39,959 nt of DNA from a virus. This document shows, piece by piece, positions 22,201 to 31,200 of the stretch. The notes beneath the pieces are model-generated. The model had not been told where the DNA came from. It ran no database searches and saw only the letters and a list, made by a program, of their open reading frames with translations. The position numbers and the translations under genes are program-made. The number at the start of each line of letters is the position of its first letter. Position 1 is the stretch's first letter. The DNA lies in IMG/VR virus record IMGVR_UViG_3300020469_000099, positions 1-39,959 of that record; one strand, given 5' to 3'.

Positions 22201-23860
22201 TGACGTTTCTAAATGTTTTATTTTTTAAATTAGTAAGTGCATTACCTAATCCTTTTTTATAACCTGTAATTTTACCTCTTCTAACGTCCAGCATTATTTG
22301 AAGACTAAAAGGTAGCATTTCAGCTGTAGTTTTAATATAATTTCTTGGTGAACTTTTAAAATTTCCTTCTTCGTCTAAAATATCAAACTTTTTATCTTTG
22401 GAAACTGCTAAAATATCAGTACCAAGTATATTAGTCATTCTATCGCTAAAAGCATCAAAAACAGAGTATTCGTCTTGATCTGTAAATAAGTCTCCAGCGC
22501 TAGTTAAAAACCAAGAAGCAGTACCAACTGTTGCTTTACCAAATGTTTGTGCCATTCCTTGAACAAACGTATTTGTAATATCTCTAGTTCCATTCCACCA
22601 ACCATCTTCACTAAAGCTTTCAGAATATTCTTTAGCTTTTTTAGTAGATTCAAAATTATTAGGTAGTGTTAAAATACCATTTGTAACTTCAATGTTTAAA
22701 TCTGCAGCTACTTGATCTCTTTTGTCTTTTAAATCATTAAATTTATTTTTATAAAAAACATTTGATTTTTTAGCTTGTGAAATAACCTCATTATAAGAGT
22801 TTACTAAGTTGTTATAAGAATTTACAGCTTCTGGTGTTTTATTATTTAGATCTTTGAATGAATTATTTAATATGTTTAATTGACCTTTTATGTCTAAAAG
22901 TTTATTTTCTAAATTAAAAGAGCCTTGAGTATATTCTTTTTGAACGTTTTCAATTTGAAGATCAATTATATTTGATTTTTTAGAAAAAACATTAACTATA
23001 GCATTGTTTATTATTGCTTCTTTTTCTTCTGTTGTAAAATTACCTTTTGATAGTTTTTGAAGATCTCTTTTGTCCATACTACTTACAGCACTAACAAGCG
23101 CATCGTCGTCTAGCTTTATTTCTTCTTTAGAACCTACGTTTATATTAACTAAACCTAAAACATTTTGAACTGTATTTGTAACAGTTTCAAAAACATCTGC
23201 CGTTCTTTTCGTAGTGTAAGTGTCTTGTTGTAAGTTTTCAATACCTTTTTTTTGTAATTGAAAAATAGGATTATCGTTTAAATCCTGTAACTGGCTGTTT
23301 ACATAATTTAAATCTACTTGTGCTTTATCTTTAATTTCTTTATTTCCAACACTTGTAGATATTTCTTGTTCTAATATGTTTTTTTGATTTTCAAGTTGTT
23401 TTTGTTTTTTTAAATTATCTGAAAGTAATTCTTCATTAACATTCGTTCTTTTGTTATCAAAAAAAGATTTATAATCTTCATCTGTTAATTCCATTACGCT
23501 AGTCGCTTCTCTACCTGTTCTATTTTTAAAATTATTGAAAGCACCTTGATCTGTCATCTTTGTGTTTAATTCAAAGTCAGGCTCTTCAGGTTTAATATTT
23601 TCTCTAATTTCTCTTAAGCTTTTATCTAAAGGAGTTTCTGATTTAAAATCAGCTTGTTGTTTTGCGTATAATTCCGAAGAAAAAACTCCCGAATCTGAAA
23701 CCATATTCTCGGATGCTCCCGGATTTGGTGTTGCAGTCGCACCCTTTTCTGCAGCACCGTTCAGCTTTCCCGCCTTGTAGTCTTTAATGTACTTTTTTAT
23801 TTCTTCTTCAGGAGTGTTTTCATCCATCATTCTTTTTACAATTTCTTCTAATTCTTCCAT
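16250..23860 (-). CDS. Giant polyvalent virion protein with metalloprotease-like motif (2536 aa)
   Basis: The largest gene of the window. An HEVSH motif at residues 924-928 (ETTLLHEVSHVILN) marks a zincin-type metalloprotease domain. Around 1265 a segment RYDPSRNDSLAAFISLNLPR resembles stretches in other giant polyvalent phage proteins. Around 1750 KWEHAVPNAYAF, and the last ~500 residues (NTRSALLQLIS, TPTQVADSIAIATGG, ELGRLILAFANTPSQYAR, FAQNLIFNALQNAMFAVAF), are typical of ejected internal proteins with amphipathic or membrane-active helices. A 36-aa repeat occurs twice at 1107-1178. The N-terminal ~400 residues are coiled and charged. Probably packaged in the capsid and injected with DNA. 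No RNA polymerase motif was recognised. Confidence 0.75.
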   Translation of the reverse strand: MEELEEIVKRMMDENTPEEEIKKYIKDYKAGKLNGAAEKGATATPNPGASENMVSDSGVFSSELYAKQQADFKSETPLDKSLREIRENIKPEEPDFELNTKMTDQGAFNNFKNRTGREATSVMELTDEDYKSFFDNKRTNVNEELLSDNLKKQKQLENQKNILEQEISTSVGNKEIKDKAQVDLNYVNSQLQDLNDNPIFQLQKKGIENLQQDTYTTKRTADVFETVTNTVQNVLGLVNINVGSKEEIKLDDDALVSAVSSMDKRDLQKLSKGNFTTEEKEAIINNAIVNVFSKKSNIIDLQIENVQKEYTQGSFNLENKLLDIKGQLNILNNSFKDLNNKTPEAVNSYNNLVNSYNEVISQAKKSNVFYKNKFNDLKDKRDQVAADLNIEVTNGILTLPNNFESTKKAKEYSESFSEDGWWNGTRDITNTFVQGMAQTFGKATVGTASWFLTSAGDLFTDQDEYSVFDAFSDRMTNILGTDILAVSKDKKFDILDEEGNFKSSPRNYIKTTAEMLPFSLQIMLDVRRGKITGYKKGLGNALTNLKNKTFRNVKGQASSLKNVKNLKNITSTPLKPISQATKNSIIMAESAFSITVLDNKAEAMKRGLSDNQATVYSGVVSLAEGLVQSIMPDANFFKGVKGSRLLNDFIGNLKTAANKQATQAAVAQFVKGIGLETLEEEFQAGSKIMADLAFGLGLPDSSSFVADQKRLLAGTVMLSSGLGTVGAAKTFSNEKIRFYREMSANSEGLLMQLTAMAEGIQDPKLKQEFRDAQLYAVDVIDAINNSPENVSSEEIDLLVQKKKLLEKKNNTPEGFREEINEQIKAVDEKIKNSKLTRTQEGKRSGRETNLKNLATRLSTDVEILENEDAVKNKIKELKKQGIKVDEKESANYGTFYTTSDGKVGVIVNQQSEKADAIPETTLLHEVSHVILNKSFKANPKLAVESGKSFLEELKNKARFTSVEYQQRVGDYLQQFANGEISEAVFFEEAIALAVEGIESGGIVLDNSIKTRLEDFFRRLLQSVGVKDISFDEGIDIINFIKDYNRYAKTGKGSAVLEKAAKDGIKGKLGDLSQEQKDQLAEDEKAIRESGQFFEAETKKSQRKNQEIYKELQKIDEFEADFKPTEQSKKRKQELLEKVRKENIYEELRQIDEFEADFNPNEQSKNRKQKLLQELNQTETKSSLKKQPTERQKVASDAVQKLFEEKPRDWEGKIIELYKPITKKLVEMRRFKHDDFNVYKDELLSEIENTDRGILGLIRRYDPSRNDSLAAFISLNLPRRMIEVDEKIFPKSFTKQIDEQKTSTIEEADTTIEEAVDESITPTKQEELNLRKKIKLPDEQVEKVREAVRKTFGTKLPPPNSPEFKKVLRKAFDTELFKELKTNVFKSRDDYKFFMSQNWKALYDAIPQQTLNQSFAPFREPVLDKNGKQKREKTPEGERIFRKKNITKEEFLDYFFSRDLGVSTRGTRKDAIVRMMAQELGFDATMETIQEPKVVEKTEFVNPAITPKSIAIPIDRSIDQKFSLRKGVEFNKSNGFKTPDFQTQEGVEEYADHIQLLAEAGVFESGLLTPSMLVPTVKFGTIEYVKNSKEAEIIESWIKRSNPTTKQIEQKDTDSPQRKKNSGIQQGEIKLKSYLRALIKDIDFGPKTTGTNQRADQVFGNTFKKFNKISSLPGFKQKVKDFNKNNSKDFFNFFMGIRKILSDSEYSDLKNKIGGSLYFMLESSINQRNHPAARGAKFIGFYKGGTGKIKWEHAVPNAYAFTNLFEKALKLETDKEFEDYLKAIQKNYTLIALPEKLDEVLNSQANSKFTMPNVDGVPWNPFKDFYWQRYLNNEIADLIAKKLSKTFSFSNIEMIEGGENPFKTNNAEGFSETKASKRKKSSFFAKMIEEKTGILAKQKLSAVTAAKMGEENGKIDFFIAPSAEDFMGLMYKILSKGKLGDKQKKWVDENIMKPYAIAIEKITTARSVVTNSFQAIKKDLNITEKDLKKKIPNSVFTQEDALRVYIWAKQGLKIPGLLKKEQKELVSYINGKSNLVKLANNIIKINNVDFKTPTSSWQVGNLGTDMLESLNTTRRAEYLEEWQNNVDDIFSENNLNKLEAAFGKPYRLAVENSLQRMKTGRNRDVGRNNLVNRFVDWTNGATGAIMFFNTRSALLQLISAGNFINFGDNNIVAAAKAFSNQKQYWSDVTMLFNSEFLVNRRDGLKMSVNEADIADVAREKGVRGLINKLLKLGFTPTQVADSIAIATGGATFYRNRYNALVKGGMNKADAQAQAMRDFRETAEESQQSSRPDKISQQQASELGRLILAFANTPSQYARIIKKAALDLKNRRGNDKENISKILYYTFAQNLIFNALQNAMFAVAFGDVDDEDKLKKEIRVANGMADSLLRGMGIQGAILSIVKNAAIRIYKKEYGEIIMELFRISPPISSKVRKIERASNLMKWEGDEIFEQGLTIDNPAIEITGKTIEALTNLPLDRAIKKITNLKDATDSELEFYQRLALIGGWNKWDLGIQEKKEKNKTKTLLKRKVITKRRVIE
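20327..20542 (-). repeat. Two tandem 108-nt units coding a 36-aa repeat
   Basis: Within the giant virion protein, residues 1107-1142 and 1143-1178 are tandem copies. Both contain IDEFEADF, EQSK and KRKQ- or NRKQ-type segments ending in LLEK or LLQE. At DNA level the copies differ at many third positions, so the duplication is not recent. The units probably form a charged helical spacer. Confidence 0.85.
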
Positions 23861-23862
23861 AA

Positions 23863-25542
23863 TTAATCTACATTATTTATTAATTCTTCAGCTGTTCCTG
23901 AATATGATATAGTTGGAGTTTCACCAGAGTTTGGTAATGTTATAGGAGAACCAGTTTGATTAACGCCAACACTACTTAACCTATATGGCTGTCCAATAGG
24001 AAAAAGAGTGAGTAAAGCTTTCATTTCTCCTTGTGATAGTGAATTTTTATTTGTATTAAATTGATATAATTCTTGTGCTAAAAGTCTCATTTGTTCTGGA
24101 CTTGTTGTATCATATCTTCTTTTTGTAAATTTCTCTTCTTCAGAACTAACACCTTCTCTTACGGTAAAAACAATATCTTTGCTACCTAAGTATTTATCTC
24201 CATCAAATATTGGAAACTCAACAGCATTAACAAACTTACCACCTATTTTTTTGTTTAAAAAGAAATTTTTAGCATTTTCAGTATTTGATGTTATAGCGTT
24301 GTTTAAGTTTTGTTTAAACAATTCCATTTTACTTAAATCATCCGTGTAGTTTTCATTATTGTTATCATCATCATCAACTTTAAATAGTTGAGCTGCGGTA
24401 GCGTTAACGTTTTTTATTTCATCAAACTTTGAACCTTCAATTTTTAAACCATTATCTATAACTTTTTTTGCTAAAGCTTCTGCTTGTTCACCGTTTAGCT
24501 CAACTCCTGAATTAATATATTCTAATTCACCAGTTTCACTTACATTAGGCTTTAAACCAAATTGAATATTATCACCTATGTTATAATCAAATTTTCCATT
24601 ATAATTGTAATCTTCAACAGAGTTCCATAAATCAGCTTGAGCATATAAATTTGGATTATCTTGAGAACCTCTTATACCTATAACGTGTGCAAGAGTATTT
24701 TGATAAATAGCTGAAGCGACGGCTTCTCTATCTAAAACTTGTTTAAACTGAACATTAACAGCCCTACCACTTTTATCTACTTGATATGTTGTTTCTAATG
24801 ATCTAAATTTTCCATTTGATTTACCGTTTTTATCATAAACAATATCGCTTACAGCCGTGTTTACAAAACCTGTCCAATTATCTATAACTTGAACAGCGGC
24901 GTTTGGGTTGTTTGTGTATTGTTTTAAAGTTGCTCCGTCAAACGTAATTCTTTCACCATCTACGCCAACTGACATGTATGGAACATTACCGCTTGTTGGT
25001 GTTGAGTATGTACCGCCTTGCAACTCACTAGATGGGGTGTTTGGGTTTTTCAGCTTCTGCATAGCGCGCCACACATAATTTTTTTGCCCAACAGATACTT
25101 GACCGGGCCCATTACCAACTGTTAATCCTTCGTATAATTTTTCTAAAGATCCATAATCAGTTAAAAGATTACTTATATTTGGCGCCCCGTTAATATTAGA
25201 AACATTTTCAGCTTTTTGTTCTGAAGTTAAAACCGCATTTGTGTGGGTATTGTCTAAATTAACACTATAAGCCTGCATAAAACCATCTCTTATTATTTCA
25301 TTAGGTGCTTTATTTGCTTCTAATTGAATTTCAGCAAGCCTTTTTGTGTTTTGTTTATTTAACTCCATTAAAGCTTCATATCCTTTTATTTTGTCTAATA
25401 GAACTTGTTTGTTTATAGCGTCTTGCCTAGCATTTTTAGTAGAAACTAAATTGTTTAAAGTTTCAGTATATCTATCTATAGCCTGTTGAGCTATTTTTCC
25501 ATACTCTACGCCTGCTATTTGATTTGGATTTCTATAACTCAT
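23863..25542 (-). CDS. Probable internal virion protein (559 aa)
   Basis: Ends 3 nt before the giant gene in the direction of transcription. The N-terminus is a long helical stretch (YGKIAQQAIDRYTETLNNLV, KIKGYEALMELNKQNTKRLA), followed by an Asn-rich globular part (GSLEKLYEGLTVGNGPGQVS; VQVIDNWTGFVNTAVSDIVY). No enzymatic motif was recognised. By position between the 234-aa and 2536-aa proteins it corresponds to the internal/ejection protein group of podoviruses. Confidence in structural role is contextual. Confidence 0.6.
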   Translation of the reverse strand: MSYRNPNQIAGVEYGKIAQQAIDRYTETLNNLVSTKNARQDAINKQVLLDKIKGYEALMELNKQNTKRLAEIQLEANKAPNEIIRDGFMQAYSVNLDNTHTNAVLTSEQKAENVSNINGAPNISNLLTDYGSLEKLYEGLTVGNGPGQVSVGQKNYVWRAMQKLKNPNTPSSELQGGTYSTPTSGNVPYMSVGVDGERITFDGATLKQYTNNPNAAVQVIDNWTGFVNTAVSDIVYDKNGKSNGKFRSLETTYQVDKSGRAVNVQFKQVLDREAVASAIYQNTLAHVIGIRGSQDNPNLYAQADLWNSVEDYNYNGKFDYNIGDNIQFGLKPNVSETGELEYINSGVELNGEQAEALAKKVIDNGLKIEGSKFDEIKNVNATAAQLFKVDDDDNNNENYTDDLSKMELFKQNLNNAITSNTENAKNFFLNKKIGGKFVNAVEFPIFDGDKYLGSKDIVFTVREGVSSEEEKFTKRRYDTTSPEQMRLLAQELYQFNTNKNSLSQGEMKALLTLFPIGQPYRLSSVGVNQTGSPITLPNSGETPTISYSGTAEELINNVD

Positions 25543-25558
25543 AGTTTATTTTTTAATT

Positions 25559-26263
25559 TTATCTTGGAAATTTATAACCTTTTAACAATGAAGGATCTGC
25601 TGATCCTAAAGCTCCTGCTGACGCTGTAATTCCATCTAAACCAGCAACCATTGATTCATAAATTGCTTGTTGAGATTGTGTTTCTCTCATTTGAGCACCA
25701 TCAATTTTATTTTGTGCTCTATCTAAAGCGGTCATATCCCTTAATTCTTGTTGACTAAATACAAACTCTTTGCCCGCGGCGTCTAAACCTTGTATTCTTT
25801 GAGCCTCTGCCATTTGCTGTTGTTGAAGTACTTGTTCTCCTCTAGCTCTAAGTTGTTCATTTTGAGCTTCTTGTTTTTCAATACTTGCAGATACTCCTTT
25901 TTTGCTTTGCAAAGCAGCTTGAGCTAAAGCAGTTGCGCCACCCGCACTTGCTCCAGTAGCTCTTAATGTATCTAATGTGTTTGCTAAAGATATATCAGCT
26001 TGTTCAATTTGCATTTCTGCAGCTTGAGTTGCAACTCCTAAGTTTTCCATAGGGTTAGAAAGCATGCTGCTTAAATCAACTACATCTTCATATGGGTTTA
26101 TTATGTCTTGCCTATTAGCTTCAAGACTTGCCAAAGTGGCTTCAGCAACTTCTTTTTCATCTCTAGCTTTTATTCTAGCTTTATTTGCGGCTATAGCAGA
26201 AACAGTAGAAGTAAGAACACTTGCTCCTGCCGATACTAAAACACCTACTACTACTACTGACAT
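25559..26263 (-). CDS. Internal virion protein, gp14-like in organisation (234 aa)
   Basis: The N-terminus is a Val/Ala-rich membrane-like segment (VVVVGVLVSAGASVLTSTVS, residues ~2-24). A long Ala/Gln/Glu-rich helical region follows (ATLASLEANRQ, AATQAAEMQIEQADISLANT, EQLRARGEQVLQQQQMAEAQ). The C-terminus is Gly/Ser-rich (GITASAGALGSADP). This combination is typical of small ejected proteins that enter the host envelope, such as T7 gp14. Overlaps the next upstream gene by 10 nt. Confidence 0.65.
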   Translation of the reverse strand: MSVVVVGVLVSAGASVLTSTVSAIAANKARIKARDEKEVAEATLASLEANRQDIINPYEDVVDLSSMLSNPMENLGVATQAAEMQIEQADISLANTLDTLRATGASAGGATALAQAALQSKKGVSASIEKQEAQNEQLRARGEQVLQQQQMAEAQRIQGLDAAGKEFVFSQQELRDMTALDRAQNKIDGAQMRETQSQQAIYESMVAGLDGITASAGALGSADPSLLKGYKFPR

Positions 26264-26733
26264 AATTTTGTTTGTTTTTCTTTATTCATATTTTCATAAT
26301 TTTTATAACTTTTAGATGTAAGTATTTTTTCTAGCTCATCTGTATCAGTTATATTATTTGGATTTGGGTGTACGTTGATAAATATAGAGTCTGTTAAAGC
26401 TCTTAACACCCTTTTATGTCCAGGCTTTGCATTAAAATAAACTGGAGCATCATATTTATCAACACCGTCTTCTGTTGCTATTATCAAAGAACCTTTCATT
26501 AAAAACCATGTGTGGCTTATATTGTGAATGGCTCCAATAACAACACATCCTTTAGGCATTGCCATTTCCCTTATATAAACACCCTCGGAAAAAGAATGTG
26601 TTAAAGGGCAATTGTTTGTATTTCCTTTAAATACTAGTTCATTTTCTGAATCTAATAATTTATTTTCTATTTCAATAATTTTTTTTCTAAAATCTTGCAC
26701 GTAAAGTTCATGTTGTTCTTTTTTTTCCAACAT
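26254..26733 (-). CDS. Cupin-like structural protein (159 aa)
   Basis: Residues ~45-130 have the strand pattern of a cupin-like barrel: YIREMAMPKGCVVIGAIHN, HTWFLMKGSLIIATEDG and VYFNAKPGHKRVLRAL. Two or three His are in suitable places but a full metal-binding HxH motif is absent. The N-terminal 35 residues are a charged helix (KIIEIENKLLDSENELVFKG). Small proteins of this type occur in tail/internal regions of marine podoviruses. A virion assembly or fibre-attachment role is a guess from context. Confidence 0.55.
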   Translation of the reverse strand: MLEKKEQHELYVQDFRKKIIEIENKLLDSENELVFKGNTNNCPLTHSFSEGVYIREMAMPKGCVVIGAIHNISHTWFLMKGSLIIATEDGVDKYDAPVYFNAKPGHKRVLRALTDSIFINVHPNPNNITDTDELEKILTSKSYKNYENMNKEKQTKLCQ

Positions 26734-26745
26734 AATAAATTAAAT

Positions 26746-28239
26746 TTAATATCCATTATTAGAGAAAAAGTCTGTTGCTACTGAAAACAATTGCTTTTCG
26801 CCGCCTGGGTCGGTTGTTGTATCTGTTGAAAAAGTTGCTGTAGCAAAAAATCCTTTTATACCACTTATAACATTTCCAAATATTATTTCACCTTGCGCTG
26901 CCGTACTGTTATTAACTAGATTAGCAACATAAGCATTTTCTTTTCTATCAAAACCAGCATGCACTCTTGGATAAGGAGGATCAACTGTGCCAAAAACAGC
27001 ATTATAATTAGATCTAACTACAGCTTGACCATTAGCCGGGTTTATTATATATTCACCTTCATAATAGCTAAAAACAGAATTAGATTCATCATTTGTACTT
27101 ATCCAATTAGCATCAATATAATCTTCTCCAGTAGCGTCAGAAGCTAAAGCAGTCATTTTCCAACCACTACCACCCTCATAGCTTATAGTGCTAAAAGTTT
27201 TAGATCTTACCGGTTCTGGGTTAAAGATAACTGTTACAGAGCTTTCATAGTCAGTTCCGTAAAAATTTCCTCTATTTACATCAGAAGAGTGATGTTTATA
27301 TAACTTACTGTCTATTGTAGAATAAAAATTATTTCTTATACTAAAAATTTGATCAGGTCTATAACTAAATAAACTAGTCCAACCGTTTATAGAATCATCA
27401 AAAGCAACTGTTTTATTACTTATTGTTCGTTCATCGTTATAAACAGGACTTTGGTGTAGTGATAAAACATATTGGTCTGTATATAAATCATAACCACCAA
27501 CAGCTACGCCTGGGCCTTGAGTTGTGTCTATGCTGTTTAGTTCATCTCTAAAAAAGTCTTTCATACCATAATTAGATATTTCAGTAATACCGTCTCTTGA
27601 TAATCTTAATACAGCGTTATTATTTTTGTCTGTAAAATATTTTCTATATCCATAAGTAGCAAAACTTTCTGGATTGTTGCTTATACCAAAGCTTCCGCTA
27701 TAAGCTTGTAAAGTTCCTATAACTAAATTAGCAGCAGTTACAGCACCACCACCTTCTGCAGAATATATAGCGTCTTTGTCTATTAAAGCTCTACTAACTT
27801 TAAACTGTTGAAACACAGTTAAGTTTGTATTTTCTGCATAAAGCCTTTGTATAGATCCATTTGCTGGATCAGCACTTTTGGTAATATCTGCGCCAATTGA
27901 AAAAACATTGGTGTCATTTATACCAGTTCTTGAATTAAATATACCAGAATAAATGAGTGAGTTAAACCTTATAACAGCATTTGGTTCATCTTCAACTAAA
28001 TATGCTTTAGGAGAAAAATCTACAGTAGTATTGTTAAAACCACCTCTTATTCTTGATTCTTCTATAGCCCAGTTGTTTGTAGTTAAAGGCGTTGAAACAA
28101 CAGGATAACCACCGGTTTCGGTAGAAGGTATACCAAAAGAACCGTTCCAAACAGGTTGGTTTGTTACTGCTTGCCCGCTAAGCGTCTTTTTTAAAACAAA
28201 AGTGTTAAAGTATTTTATTTCTACTGTTACTCCGGCCAT
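26746..28239 (-). CDS. Tail-associated protein, possibly receptor-binding (497 aa)
   Basis: Beta-rich protein with motifs that I recognise from marine phage structural proteins: VLKKT at the start, NNWAIEESRIRGGFNN, SLIYSGIFNSRTGINDTNVF, DPANGSIQRLYAENTN, DKDAIYSAEGGG and GYRKYFTDKNNNAVLRLSRD. There is no collagen-like repeat or obvious chaperone domain. It follows the large tail protein and precedes the cupin-like gene, so it probably belongs to the tail tip or adsorption apparatus. Exact function unknown. Confidence 0.65.
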   Translation of the reverse strand: MAGVTVEIKYFNTFVLKKTLSGQAVTNQPVWNGSFGIPSTETGGYPVVSTPLTTNNWAIEESRIRGGFNNTTVDFSPKAYLVEDEPNAVIRFNSLIYSGIFNSRTGINDTNVFSIGADITKSADPANGSIQRLYAENTNLTVFQQFKVSRALIDKDAIYSAEGGGAVTAANLVIGTLQAYSGSFGISNNPESFATYGYRKYFTDKNNNAVLRLSRDGITEISNYGMKDFFRDELNSIDTTQGPGVAVGGYDLYTDQYVLSLHQSPVYNDERTISNKTVAFDDSINGWTSLFSYRPDQIFSIRNNFYSTIDSKLYKHHSSDVNRGNFYGTDYESSVTVIFNPEPVRSKTFSTISYEGGSGWKMTALASDATGEDYIDANWISTNDESNSVFSYYEGEYIINPANGQAVVRSNYNAVFGTVDPPYPRVHAGFDRKENAYVANLVNNSTAAQGEIIFGNVISGIKGFFATATFSTDTTTDPGGEKQLFSVATDFFSNNGY

Positions 28240-28268
28240 GATTTATTATTACTTATTTTTATATTTTA

Positions 28269-31200
28269 TTACAGTTCTATAATTTGAAAGAAAACTCCAG
28301 AAGGTATATTTACTGCAGTTTTAGAAAAGAAGCCAACGTTAGGAGTGCAGTCACCATTCCAAATAGTATTTATAGCACTTTCGGTATTTGCATAATACCA
28401 AGTTTCAGATACACATGTTCCTGGTGGTGTTCCTGTAACTGCGTTTTTTCTATCTATAGTTAAAGGGCTAGATTGACTACCTACGTAAGTGTTTAACCAA
28501 GTGTTAAAATCTATTCCGTTTAGTAAATAATGACCATTGTTTGAAGAAGGGTAACCTGATCTTGCATCATTAACTACAATATAAACTCCTTTTCTTTTAG
28601 TAGAAGCGTTAACTGTTTGCTCAGCGTTATAAACTGTTACAGCTGTTGTGCCTATTTTTATAGAATAAGTTGTTGTTGCTGGAGAACCCTGCGGATCGTT
28701 TAAATCTACTTCTACATCGTAATCACCAACTGGAAGAGTGTTTACGTTTTTGTTTGTTAGGTTTATGTTTAATTGGTTTGAAACTACCGCTTGACCACCT
28801 AATCCAAAAAAGTTAACATTTAAAGTTCCTATTTTTTGACTATTTATAACATAAGACAGATCTTGAGTTCTTAATGCTACATTATTAGCTCCGTTTATAC
28901 CGCTTAGTGTTGCAAATGTTGTTTCAGTATTATTAGTGTATATTGTTCCAGCTGCGGGTACAGAAGTAGCTGTAGGAGCTACGTTTTGTAGGTTTGCAGT
29001 TTCAGTGAAAGTTGTTGTTACACCTTGATAAACCGCGGTAAAATTAAAAACAAAATTTCTTAACAAAGCATTTGATCCAAAAAAGACATTATTCCAATAT
29101 GCTTGTTTAATTATTATATTATAAACTCCTGTACCAGCACCACCTATTTCTACTAAATCAAAATAAGAACTTACATTTACACCGGCTTGATTAACAACAC
29201 TAGATATCGTAAAAGATGTTGGAACTTGAGCAGCTCCATTAGAATCTATTAAAGTAAAATCACTAGCTAATATTTCAGCAGAAGATGCTGGGTTGTAATT
29301 TAAACTTTCTTTAAAAAGAGTTGGCGCGAAACCACTCATGTTTGTTATACCACCTATAGAGTTTTGTATTAAGGTGTTTAGTCCATTAATAGTTCCAGAT
29401 GTAGAAGTTTCCCAAAATATATCTAACAGTGAATCTACAGGTTCTGTTTCACAAACTGCTAAAAACTGTATTCCTGTATCTGGATTTACTGTTTTTAATT
29501 GACCTAATTTTGTAGAAGTGCTTATTCTTGATATTAATGGATTAGACTCATTATCATAAAATTGTAAAAACCCTGTGCTAGATAAAGAAGTTGGAACTTC
29601 AAACATATCTCGCATTGTAGATATCATGGATACAGTTTCTGTTTCTTGACCAGCATAAAACTGCTCTGACTGTAGACCATAATTAGTGCTTGGCGTGGCT
29701 GTGTTTATAGAATCATCAGTATTTATAACCCTTGGCAAAAGCCTAACAGAGCTTCTAAATTGTTTTTGTTCTGGACCTACTTCGTTTAAATCTCTAGGAA
29801 CTTTGTTAATATTGTCGTTTATTAAAACAGTATGTGAAGTGCTTCCAACTTCTAAAGTTTCTCCACCAGAGCCTGGATAAGAAGCCATAATACCAGGAAG
29901 ATAAACATTATAATAATCTTGCTCTGTTTGTTTTACTACTATTTTATAAGAATACCAACCAAGAGGATTATTTACGCTATATATACCTGGCCATTCAATA
30001 GAACCTTCAGCAGTTCCAGCAGCACCAGTACCTCTAACTGGAGAAGCAGGACCTATAACGCTATTAAACTCTATTTTTAAAGAGTCACCCGGCCACTCAA
30101 CTGTGTTTGTTGAAGACGTAAAATAAGCATTGTAAATAGTAGAACCTTCATTAGACCCATTTAGAATAACACTTGATTGTCTTCCATATCTATCAGCTAA
30201 AACTACACCAACCTGGTAGTTTCTATTTTGTTTTAACGAAGAGTTAGGATATTCAGCTCTACTTGTAAAATTACCATCTTTTGCGGCTGGTGTAAATGTT
30301 AAGGTTCCTAAAGTGTTTGTTGCGCTTTGAGATATAACTATTTGAGTTATGTTAGGTACAGTGTTGTTTAAAGAAGTAACAACTGTTCCAGCTGGTATTC
30401 CTGTTCCACTTACACTGCTAGCTACTTTTATATTTCCAGCGCTATTTGTTACATTTATTGTAGTTCCTGATTGAGCTCCACCTTGAACCGTAACAGTTCC
30501 TGTTTGCAAACTTGCTAATTCTTTATCATCAACTTTTATACTATAATCTAAAGATTCTGGTGGTGTGTGTTTATTTTGAAAATTACCATAAACTATTCTA
30601 TTACTTATAACTTCTTGAGCAAAGGCTCTTACTGGAACTTTATCATAAACTCTTGTTAGTTCATCTGAAGGTAAAGTTTTAAACGGCTTTGTAGATTTAT
30701 AATTATATATAATATCTGAAGTGCCGTTGCTTGAGTCTATAGGTATTGTTTCTACAACTTTTACTACTAAACCATCAGATTCTTTAAATAATATATCTAC
30801 TTCTGATATTTCAAACTCATCACTAATAGATGCTGTAGTTGTTGTAGAATCTGGTTTAGGGATTATTAATTTTATTTCATTAACTTTATTTTCAACAAAA
30901 GAAACAACTGTGCTTCTGTAAGTTTGAGCTAAATCATCTTTGTCGTCTATGTTGTTTATACCTTTATCAACATACATAAAATAACCATCTTGCTTAGGAA
31001 TAAAAGCTATTTGTGTAAATGGAGCCATTAAAGAATATTCTCCATCTTTAAATTTAAATCTATAACTAAATCTTACAAATAAATCTTGTAAATAGTCTGA
31101 GTCTCCATTAAATGCTCCATCAAATTTAGGATTAGGATTAAACACTAGCATTTGATTATCTGCAACGGTTATTGTACCTGTTAAAGTTACAGATGTAATT

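Noticed and set aside
16250-23860. N4-type virion RNA polymerase in the giant gene
   Set aside because: No T7-like polymerase motifs were recognised in the translation; size alone is not enough.
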